DNA of 39,286 nt from positions 1 through 39,286 of IMG/VR virus record IMGVR_UViG_3300032214_000611. One strand, given 5' to 3'. Positions within the stretch are counted from its first letter, which is position 1. Every line of letters starts with the position of its first letter. The DNA is from a virus. Below, piece by piece: positions 9,383-15,718 of this stretch. Both the position numbers and the translations under genes were made by a program. Below the pieces are notes generated by a model. It was not told where the DNA came from. It saw nothing but the letters and a program-made list of their open reading frames with translations, and ran no database searches.

Positions 9383-10834
9383 ATGGCACGAAAACCATCC
9401 AGACCGAGCCCGAGCCGCCTCATCGAAAAAGGCCTGAGAAGCGCCGTCCAGTCCGGCTCGGAGTATATCCCCGACGCCGTTGAAAAGCCGCTGCGGCGTG
9501 CTTTGGACTTGCCGGATCTCTCGGCGAAACCCACGAAACCTTTGGCGGCGAAGACCGAAAAGCCTGCAACGCCGCCCGCAGCCACCTCGAAGCCTAAGAC
9601 TAAAGCTAAAACCAAAGCTAAAACCAAAGCTAAAGCCTCCCAGCCGGATCTCAGTGTGGTATCCGAGCCTGTTCCGTCGCCCTTTGCGATCACAGGTAAA
9701 GCGGACGCCGGGCAAGAAGTCCTCCGCCTGAAGGCGAAGGAGATGGAAATCACCGATCCGAAGAAGCGGACGCAGCCGACTGGGACGGAACCGGTTTTCG
9801 ATCTTAGCCAAGCCGCGTACGAGGAGACCCCCGGTCTCCTTCGACAAACCAACCCCCTCGCCGTTCAGGCTTTACTGCCCCGAGCGCAACCCGGCGCGAG
9901 GTATCCGCTTGGTGACCGCATGCGCAACGTCATCGATCTAACCCCTCAGATTGCGGACCGGTTGGTCGAAAAAGCGCAGCAGGGCCGAGGCACCGCGCAA
10001 GAGTATTTCTACCATACCGCTCCCATCGTTCGCGGTTTAGAAGCCCTCGACACGCCTCAAGGCGAGGCGATAAGCTTCTTGTCGGAAAAGTTTGCACCCG
10101 CCTTTGCTGGTACGTCTCCCCGGACCAATACCGAACAGAACATGCGCAACGCCAGCCTCATGATGTATCTACGCGAAAAAGGTGTGCCGATTTCCAGCGA
10201 GCTTTACAACACCTTCGGCAATGCGCGTGGGTATAATATGATGGGGTCGCACCAAGATCTGACGGGCCAAATGTTCGCGGGGACGCACGACCCTTTGACC
10301 AATCCTAAGCCCAGTGCTTTTCTGCCCAACACTGCAGGCGACCTTGGCTACGTCACCGCCGATACGCACAATATCCGAGGTGCGCTACTCGCTATGAACG
10401 AAGTCGAGCCGGGGTCTATCAACCCTAGTTGGTTCAGGACGCCCGAGGCTCGGAGCCGTTACGCCGAAACGGCGGAGTTTGACCCGTCTAGAGACATCAA
10501 CGATAGTCTGCAATCGGCCGTGAGTGGTGGTCGCGAGATGCAGGTCGAATACGGACCTATGGCGGACGTGACATTTGAAGCGGCGCGACGTGGCGGTATC
10601 GCACCCGGTCCGATGCAGTCACTTGGCTGGTTCGGCTCGGGAGCCGACACGGGCCTTGCGTCGGCGACAAAAACTATCCCCGAATTGATGAACGAGCGCG
10701 TCAACGTCACCGCGCAAGCTCTTGGCATATCCCCAGCGGAAGTGCTGCGCCTTTTCCGAGACGGTAAAATCCCTCTAATGGCTGAAGGGGGCTCGGCCGA
10801 CGCGGAAAAACTGGCGTCTAAGTACGGAGAATAG
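9383..10834 (+). CDS. Virion-cluster protein with shared N-terminal module (first of pair)
   Basis: 483 residues. Residues about 8-46 (from SPSRLIEKGLRSAVQSG to EKPLRRALDLP) match the N-terminus of the next gene at about 33 of 39 positions by my count. A basic linker follows with a TKAK tandem repeat (about 9597-9640), then a globular domain (about residues 165-400) containing SPRTNTEQNMRNASLMMYL, HDPLTNPKPSAFLPNTAGD and GDLGYVTADTHN. The domain resembles conserved phage domains of unknown function found in large polyvalent proteins; I am not certain of the family. The C-terminus ends in MAEGGSADAEKL. Given the context, a protein packaged in the virion and delivered into the host is plausible but is inference. 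Confidence 0.72.
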   Translation: MARKPSRPSPSRLIEKGLRSAVQSGSEYIPDAVEKPLRRALDLPDLSAKPTKPLAAKTEKPATPPAATSKPKTKAKTKAKTKAKASQPDLSVVSEPVPSPFAITGKADAGQEVLRLKAKEMEITDPKKRTQPTGTEPVFDLSQAAYEETPGLLRQTNPLAVQALLPRAQPGARYPLGDRMRNVIDLTPQIADRLVEKAQQGRGTAQEYFYHTAPIVRGLEALDTPQGEAISFLSEKFAPAFAGTSPRTNTEQNMRNASLMMYLREKGVPISSELYNTFGNARGYNMMGSHQDLTGQMFAGTHDPLTNPKPSAFLPNTAGDLGYVTADTHNIRGALLAMNEVEPGSINPSWFRTPEARSRYAETAEFDPSRDINDSLQSAVSGGREMQVEYGPMADVTFEAARRGGIAPGPMQSLGWFGSGADTGLASATKTIPELMNERVNVTAQALGISPAEVLRLFRDGKIPLMAEGGSADAEKLASKYGE

Positions 10835-10835
10835 C

Positions 10836-12497
10836 GTGTCGCGTAAAAAACCAAGCCCGAGCCGCCTCATCGAGAAGGGTCTGCGGAGCGCCGTTCAAAG
10901 CGGTGGGGATTACATCCCCGACGTCCTCGAAAAGCCTCTGCGCCGCGCTTTGGACCTACCAGAAATATCGACAAAGAAGCGTCGTCGGCGGTCTCTGGCC
11001 GCCACCTCGACCCCCTCAGAGCCGAAAGTCGAGTATACCCGTCGGGACGAAGGGTCGAAGCTGCGCGTCGAGCGCAAGGGGTTGAAGCGGCGCACTGTGC
11101 CCGAGGCAAAGGAGGCGCAGGATATCACCGAGCTGCGCGAGATCTTAAAAGATCCCAAACGCAATATCCCAGCGCAGGCGGCTGATGAATACACCCAAGC
11201 GGCTTTCGGCCGTCCGTACAGCGCCGACATCCCCGAGCCCGGCACCTCGCTTGAAAAGCAGAGCGGCATCGCCCGCGTGTTCAGCGAGGCTGCAGAAGGT
11301 TCGCCCGAGTACAAGCAGCGCCTGTTCGAGGCCTATGGCAACGCGATGCCGGAAGTCGTCGAGCGTACTGGCGCGCAGAATTACGACCAGCTGACTGAGG
11401 CGGCCTACCGCCAGCTGGGCGACGAAACCAAGCAGCAATTTGCCTCGCTCCCGGTGAGCACCTCTTACCATTACGGAGAGGGCGAATACGCGCGCCCCAG
11501 TGCGATGCTGCGCGACATACTCGGCGAGGGCAACCTCAACGTGTTTCGCGGTGGCGATCCCCATGAGTTTCTCGGCGAAGTAGACCCCGACACGGGTCTC
11601 AGCCTCAATGAGATGTTCCGCGCCGTTCACGACTTCTACGGCCATGGCACCACCGGCGCGACCTTCCGCCCGGGTGGCGAAGAGCTGGCTTACGCTTCCC
11701 ACAGCCAGATGATGTCGCCCCTCGCGCGGATGGCGCTCCTTAGCGAGACACGCGGCCAGAATAGCCTCGTCAATTACTCGCCGCTCAACGCGCGGGTCAT
11801 CGCCGCGCAGAAGCGGATCCAAGCCGAGATCGACGCCGAAAGGTTCAACCTTCCGATCAAGCCGGGCATGTTCGACGAACAGAACGCGCGTCTGCGTGAG
11901 CTTGGGGCTGAGTTCCAATACGCTCCGCAGACGCCCGTCCTGTTGCCCCCCGAATATCTGCCGCCTGATATGCAGCGTGGCATCCCTGAGTACGTCCAAG
12001 AAATTATCCAGCCCCGCGCGCCGAGTGGGCCGGAACGGGCGGTTCACTTCAGCCAGATATCAGATCTCGAGGCTACAGATCCCGCGTTCTACGGCTCGGG
12101 ACACCGGGGCGACGACTATGCTCTGCGGGGCCTCAAAGGCAGCCCAAAAGCGCACACCAGTTTCTATCTCGGCCCTGAAGGCACAGTGATCCCGGAAGAT
12201 GCTGTTTTCGCAAAAAACCCGTATGCCTACGAAACAGAACTTTCTGGATTGTACGACATGGCTTCCGATCCCGAGGGGCTGGTACAGTTAGCTGCGGCCC
12301 ACAACCCCGCATCGACCGGGACATCGGATTTCGCGCGCATGGTGAAAGAGTACGGGTACGGCGGTTACCGCGCCCCCTTCGGCCCCAGTTGGCGACCGGG
12401 TGAAGCCGCTAACATCTTCAGCCCGACGCTGTTGCGTCGGCGTATAGAACGTGGGCGTGACGGCTACGCGGAAGGCGGCCTCGCCCAAGTGGCTTAA
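10836..12497 (+). CDS. Virion-cluster protein with shared N-terminal module (second of pair), HDFYGH domain
   Basis: 553 residues from a GTG start one base after the previous stop. The first ~45 residues repeat the preceding gene's N-terminal module, followed by an Arg/Lys-rich linker (KKRRRR). The central domain includes VFRGGDPHEF, FRAVHDFYGHG (H265 to H270), LAYASHSQMMSPLARMALL and SETRGQNSLVNYSPL (about residue 303). I recall this conserved His/Asp/Arg set in large polyvalent phage proteins, where its activity is not established. A C-terminal domain (residues about 395-545: VHFSQI, FYGSGHRGDDYALRG, YETELSGLYDM, GYGGYRAPF) has features of a second polyvalent-type domain. The protein ends YAEGGLAQVA. 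Its stop overlaps the convergent gene's stop. Likely an ejected effector; inference. Confidence 0.75.
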   Translation: MSRKKPSPSRLIEKGLRSAVQSGGDYIPDVLEKPLRRALDLPEISTKKRRRRSLAATSTPSEPKVEYTRRDEGSKLRVERKGLKRRTVPEAKEAQDITELREILKDPKRNIPAQAADEYTQAAFGRPYSADIPEPGTSLEKQSGIARVFSEAAEGSPEYKQRLFEAYGNAMPEVVERTGAQNYDQLTEAAYRQLGDETKQQFASLPVSTSYHYGEGEYARPSAMLRDILGEGNLNVFRGGDPHEFLGEVDPDTGLSLNEMFRAVHDFYGHGTTGATFRPGGEELAYASHSQMMSPLARMALLSETRGQNSLVNYSPLNARVIAAQKRIQAEIDAERFNLPIKPGMFDEQNARLRELGAEFQYAPQTPVLLPPEYLPPDMQRGIPEYVQEIIQPRAPSGPERAVHFSQISDLEATDPAFYGSGHRGDDYALRGLKGSPKAHTSFYLGPEGTVIPEDAVFAKNPYAYETELSGLYDMASDPEGLVQLAAAHNPASTGTSDFARMVKEYGYGGYRAPFGPSWRPGEAANIFSPTLLRRRIERGRDGYAEGGLAQVA

Positions 12498-12721
12498 TCC
12501 TCGGGCTCAGGCTCTGGGCCCGCTGCTCGGGCAACCGCTATGACGTTGTGGAACCACTTGTAAGCGCGGTAGGGGCGCGTCCAATCCCCTGATCGCAGGA
12601 ACGCGTGCGCCCACTTCCCGGGGTCCAAACTGAACGGGTCGTCTTTGGGCCAACAGCCGTCGAGTAGCCCCACTGGGTCTGCATCGACGAGGCTCGCCGG
12701 GTTAAAGGGTTCGGTATTCAT
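12494..12721 (-). CDS. Small hypothetical protein
   Basis: 75 residues starting MNTEPFNPASLVDADP. The ATG overlaps the helicase stop as ATGA, which decides this start over longer in-frame extensions buried in the helicase gene. It contains a compact Trp/Lys-rich core (DPGKWAHAFLRSGDWTRPYRAYKWFHNVI) and an acidic tail. It is the last gene of the leftward early operon, and its stop overlaps the stop of the convergent virion gene. I do not recognise a family. Confidence 0.7.
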   Translation of the reverse strand: MNTEPFNPASLVDADPVGLLDGCWPKDDPFSLDPGKWAHAFLRSGDWTRPYRAYKWFHNVIAVARAAGPEPEPED

Positions 12722-14085
12722 TTCTTCCTCCGTTTCATCGCTTCCAATAATATTTCCTGCACGCTCTTCTTCGACTGCAGGCGCTCCATAACCATGTCGT
12801 CGACCGTCTCGCGGGCGAGGATCGGGTAGACCATCACCGGCCGGTCGTAGCCCGCCTGCTTCTGCCGCATGGGGCCGATGCGCTCGATGATCTGCATGTG
12901 CTCCTCGAGGTTCCAGTTCACGCCGAAGAAGGCGAGGATGTTGCCTCCGTCGGCGAGGTTGAGGCCGTGCCCCGCCGACGCAGGGTGAGCGAGTAGTATC
13001 GGGATCCTTCCGGTGTTCCACTTCCTGATCGTATCAGGGTCAGCGTCCAGCACCCGAGCGTTACGGAAACGAGCCTGTAGTCGCTGGAGATCGTGCTTGA
13101 AGTTATACGCCACCAGCACAGGCGCTCCGTTAGCCTCCTCGATGATGCTCTCCAGTGCGTCGAGCTTCGCGTCATGCACTTCCTCCCACGTCTTGTCCTC
13201 GTCCACATAGATCGCGCCATTGGCCATCTGCAGGCACTTCTGGGTGCGCACGGCTGCATTGGCCGCCTCGACCTCATTCTCCTGCAGGATGGCGTACATC
13301 TCCTCCTCAAGGCTGTCGTACGCCTTGCGCGCCTTGGGCGGCAAGTCGACATAGATCGGCAGCGTGTTCGGCTCGTCAACCGCCAGCGCCTGCACGGTCA
13401 GGCAGATGTCCTTGAGCTGCGCCTCGACCTCGGACTGCGTGTGTTCGTAAGGCACGAGGCTGTAGCCGTCATAGCCCTTGCGGAACCACCGCTGCTCGAA
13501 GGCGCTGAACGTGCGCCCGAGGCGCTGGCCCTTGTCGAGGAACCAGATCTGACCCCACAGATCCTTCACGCCGTTTGGCGCAGGCGTGCCGGTCAGGCCG
13601 ATGAAGCGGTTGACGCGCGTGTGCGCCACCCTGCCCAGCGCACCGGCGCGCTTGCTGCCCTGCCGCAGGCGGAAGGACTTCAGGCGGGTGAACTCGTCAG
13701 CCACGACGGTCTTGAACGGCCACGCGTCGCCGAGGCGGTCGCAGAGCCAGACGAGGTTGTCGAAATTAGTAGTATAAATATCCGCATCCGCTGCGAGCGC
13801 CTGCTCACGTTCCTTGGCGTTTCCGCATACTGTGCTGATGCGCAGGTGCGACAGGTGGCTCCAGCGGTTCGGTTCATCAGGCCATGTCGACTTAGCCACA
13901 CGCAATGGGGCGAGCACGAGAGCCGGATAGATATCCTCAACCAAATTCAACTCGTCCAGAGCGGTTAAGGTTGTCACCGTTTTTCCGCCGCCCATTGGCA
14001 TCCATAAGGCGCACCGCCTATTTTTCTGCAGAAAGGAAACGGCTACGTTTTGATAGTCGTGGAGGTGCTGCCGACCGCGTGTCAC
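12718..14085 (-). CDS. SNF2/DEAD-like DNA helicase
   Basis: About 455 residues. Numbering from an in-frame TTG four codons upstream (14097), Walker A is MPMGGGKT (33-40), the Walker B/DEAH-type box is ADEFT (133-137), motif III is LTGTPAPNG (168-176). A C-terminal RecA-like lobe includes HPASAGHGLNL and the motif V/VI region QIIERIGPMRQKQAG. This is the phage SNF2-like ATP-dependent helicase family usually found with a VRR-NUC nuclease and family A polymerase; it presumably remodels or unwinds DNA in replication or recombination. I place the start at GTG 14085 because it overlaps the endonuclease stop as GTGA and leaves the usual short lead to LHDYQ. TTG at 14097 is the alternative. No good Shine-Dalgarno sequence is visible for either. 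Confidence 0.88.
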   Translation of the reverse strand: MTRGRQHLHDYQNVAVSFLQKNRRCALWMPMGGGKTVTTLTALDELNLVEDIYPALVLAPLRVAKSTWPDEPNRWSHLSHLRISTVCGNAKEREQALAADADIYTTNFDNLVWLCDRLGDAWPFKTVVADEFTRLKSFRLRQGSKRAGALGRVAHTRVNRFIGLTGTPAPNGVKDLWGQIWFLDKGQRLGRTFSAFEQRWFRKGYDGYSLVPYEHTQSEVEAQLKDICLTVQALAVDEPNTLPIYVDLPPKARKAYDSLEEEMYAILQENEVEAANAAVRTQKCLQMANGAIYVDEDKTWEEVHDAKLDALESIIEEANGAPVLVAYNFKHDLQRLQARFRNARVLDADPDTIRKWNTGRIPILLAHPASAGHGLNLADGGNILAFFGVNWNLEEHMQIIERIGPMRQKQAGYDRPVMVYPILARETVDDMVMERLQSKKSVQEILLEAMKRRKK

Positions 14086-14573
14086 CCGTGCACCCAATAG
14101 TACCCGCGACAGGTGCCCCCTCTTGAAATAGCAGATTTTACCGCAGCCAACGTAACACCGAAGTGTTTTGCCGCAGCAGTCATACTCCCAAACTCAAGAC
14201 GCACTTCTCCATCACCGTCTACAGCGCAAACCCGTTTGCAATTATAGTTGATGCGACCGTTGTGCTGATAGCCATGCGAGATGTTTTCTCCGGGAGTACA
14301 CCACTCTAGGTTTTCTACTCGGTTATCGGACGGATCCCCATTTTTGTGGTTCACCCATATGCGCGAGGGGTCCGGGGTTTCCAAAAAGGCTTCGGCCACC
14401 AAACGGTGGACGTAAGTCCGGCGATGAAGCCCTAGATTTATCTGATGGTGGCCTCCTTTTCGCGCCGGAAATGCCTTCAGAATACGCGGTTTCGTTCGCA
14501 CGAGGCCGGTATTGCTGACCTCGTACAGAGTTTCCAAGCCTTTTACCGGCCGCCAAATTATTTCGTTGTCCAT
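14082..14573 (-). CDS. Free-standing NUMOD4/HNH homing endonuclease
   Basis: 163 residues from MDNEIIWRPV. It has an N-terminal NUMOD4 module (WRPVKGLETLYEVSNTGLVRT), then the HNH fold with VHRLVAEAF and VNHKNGDPSDNRVENLEW (74-91; catalytic-type His and Asn residues present), and a NUMOD1-like DNA-binding tail (SMTAAAKHFGVTLAAVKSAI, GYYW). An alternative ATG at 14642 would overlap the upstream stop as ATGA and add 23 residues; neither start has a strong ribosome site. The gene is visibly more AT-rich than its neighbours and is wedged between a 50-residue gene and the helicase, which fits recent acquisition as a mobile gene. No split host-gene halves are evident, so I do not call an intron. 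Confidence 0.9.
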   Translation of the reverse strand: MDNEIIWRPVKGLETLYEVSNTGLVRTKPRILKAFPARKGGHHQINLGLHRRTYVHRLVAEAFLETPDPSRIWVNHKNGDPSDNRVENLEWCTPGENISHGYQHNGRINYNCKRVCAVDGDGEVRLEFGSMTAAAKHFGVTLAAVKSAISRGGTCRGYYWVHG

Positions 14574-14638
14574 GTATCGGTGTTTAGTGACAGATTGACA
14601 TATGGTCAAGAACACATCTCGGCCTTTCTCGATTGAGA

Positions 14639-14791
14639 TCATTTCGCCATCTGCAATAGGGCCAGCCGCTGGCAAGCGGCGTAGGACAGTTTCGGCGACC
14701 GCTGCCAGATCGCCTCGGCGCGGGTCTCAATCTCATCGGCGAGGGCGTAGGCCATGGCCTTGAGTTCGGCTTCGGTGCGTTTCTTTGTCAT
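14639..14791 (-). CDS. Small protein, 50 residues
   Basis: Reads MTKKRTEAELKAMAYALADE and continues as one predicted helix-rich peptide ending ALLQMAK. The ATG has the full early leader AGGAGTACCATCCAATG, strong evidence that it is translated. Its stop overlaps an upstream-extended ATG of the homing endonuclease (ATGA at 14639-14642), suggesting that the endonuclease inserted directly behind this gene. Family unknown; the charged helical sequence could be a small adapter or inhibitor, but nothing supports a specific role. Confidence 0.7.
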   Translation of the reverse strand: MTKKRTEAELKAMAYALADEIETRAEAIWQRSPKLSYAACQRLALLQMAK

Positions 14792-14805
14792 TGGATGGTA
14801 CTCCT

Positions 14806-14840
14806 GAAAGGGTGGGGGCCGAAGCCCCCGGTTAAAGTTG
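14806..14840 (-). terminator. UUCG-capped hairpin between early genes (copy 1)
   Basis: On the minus strand GGGGGCTTCGGCCCCC (14814-14829) forms a 6-bp GC stem with the very stable UUCG tetraloop. It lies 13 bases after the upstream stop and just before the next gene's leader. There is no U-tract, so it may act as an attenuator, processing site or mRNA-stability element rather than a classic intrinsic terminator. A nearly identical copy, including flanks, is at 29504-29519. Confidence 0.6.
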
Positions 14841-14841
14841 T

Positions 14842-15186
14842 TTAGAACCCAAGGCGCTCCTTGAGGTCCGCATTGTACGCGTCGCTGTACTCTGTCACGC
14901 GGGCGTCGAGCTTCTCAACTTCATAGCGCAGCCGCTCCGCATGGTCCCAGTATCGATCGCGCCGGTTATGGCCGAGGCTACACTTCGCCGCATCTCGAAA
15001 CGCGTCAGCCGCGAGAGACAGCAGCTGTATGGCCGGGATCAGGTGGGTGTAGTGTTTCTTAGTGTCGGACGCGTCGAAGGCGGCAATGCGCTCCCGAGCG
15101 ACTTTCTCCAGAGTGTTGCCGAGATCTTCGCCGGTCGAAGGCACGCGGCTGGAAACGGCTTTAAGCTCATAAGATGCATACGTCAT
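14842..15186 (-). CDS. Hypothetical early protein
   Basis: 114 residues from MTYASYELKAV, preceded by AGGAGTACC and by a full copy of the repeated early promoter. The start is chosen on that ribosome site; an in-frame upstream extension would run through the promoter. The body is helical and charged (LGNTLEKVARERIAAFDAS, DHAERLRYEVEKLDARV). No catalytic motif is visible and I do not recognise a family. Followed by a UUCG hairpin. Confidence 0.75.
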   Translation of the reverse strand: MTYASYELKAVSSRVPSTGEDLGNTLEKVARERIAAFDASDTKKHYTHLIPAIQLLSLAADAFRDAAKCSLGHNRRDRYWDHAERLRYEVEKLDARVTEYSDAYNADLKERLGF

Positions 15187-15200
15187 GTTGGTACTCCTTT

Positions 15201-15244
15201 GTTGCTGAGGACTACCGTATACCAGATGCAACTCAGGGTTGCAA
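15201..15244 (-). promoter_or_regulatory. Repeated early promoter module, copy A
   Basis: Minus strand: -35 TTGCAA (15239-15244), 17-base spacer, -10 TATACG (15216-15221), 7 bases, then TCAGCAAC (15201-15208), which probably marks the transcript start. A second box, TTGCAT, lies 13 bases inside the -35 box. It drives the 114-residue early gene and downstream genes. Confidence 0.65.
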
Positions 15245-15526
15245 CATGTTTTTTATCATGGACAAAACAACGTCAACATCCTCGACGGTCGAGACGGTGT
15301 AGACGGGGATCCCGCAGTCGCGCATGCGGGCGATCTCACGCGCCTGCAGGGGGTGTAAGCGATCGCGGCCAGCCTTGACCTCGATGAAGGCGGCCATGGG
15401 CCACTGCCACCAGACGAAGCAGTCAGGGCAGCCACGCCGCCCCTCCCAGCGCACCTTACGGTAGCTCCCGCCACTCCCCTGCACGCGCTTCTTGATGTAT
15501 TCCTGTATCTTGGCCGCCGGTGTCAT
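15233..15526 (-). CDS. VRR-NUC domain nuclease
   Basis: 97 residues from MTPAAKIQEYIKKRVQ. The single-domain VRR-NUC (PD-(D/E)XK superfamily) signature is clear: GCPDCFVWW (32-40), FIEVKAG (47-53) with E49 and K51, and LHPLQAREI (58-66) with Q61. Stand-alone phage VRR-NUC proteins are structure-specific endonucleases thought to act on branched replication intermediates. The start has a good site (GGGAGG) and is preferred over an extension into the neighbour. It overlaps the 3' end of the upstream gene by about 70 bases in another frame. It sits between polymerase and helicase, a conserved phage arrangement. Confidence 0.9.
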   Translation of the reverse strand: MTPAAKIQEYIKKRVQGSGGSYRKVRWEGRRGCPDCFVWWQWPMAAFIEVKAGRDRLHPLQAREIARMRDCGIPVYTVSTVEDVDVVLSMIKNMLQP

Positions 15527-15716
15527 GTCGCCTCCCTGCCGTCCAGTTCTTCTGCGCCCGCACCTCGGCGTTTGGCACGCACCAGACCTCGCCGCCCTCG
15601 TCCAGCGCCACGACCCAGAGTAGGTTGTGCTCCATGCCGTAGTCGATGACTGCCAGAGCGTAGCCCCGCCCGCGCGACGTCTCAAGTGGTATCGTCGGGT
15701 TGAGCTGGGTCAGCAT
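15456..15716 (-). CDS. Conserved small phage protein after polymerase
   Basis: 86 residues from MLTQLNPTIPLETSRGRGYA. The core IDYGMEHNLLWVVALDEGG and VWCVPNAEVRAQKNWTAGRR is a pattern I have seen in small phage proteins encoded next to family A polymerase and VRR-NUC genes; function is not known to me. It starts 2 bases after the polymerase stop, so it is probably coupled to it, and its last 24 codons overlap the nuclease gene in a different frame. That tail may be under weak constraint. Confidence 0.75.
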   Translation of the reverse strand: MLTQLNPTIPLETSRGRGYALAVIDYGMEHNLLWVVALDEGGEVWCVPNAEVRAQKNWTAGRRHDTGGQDTGIHQEARAGEWRELP

Positions 15717-15718
15717 GC

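Noticed and set aside
13093-13968. Long plus-strand open frame (291 codons)
   Set aside because: Antisense to the helicase with all helicase motifs; no ribosome site or domain pattern.
14082-14791. Group I intron carrying the HNH gene
   Set aside because: No split gene halves on either side and the helicase motifs are complete; free-standing insertion explains the layout better.
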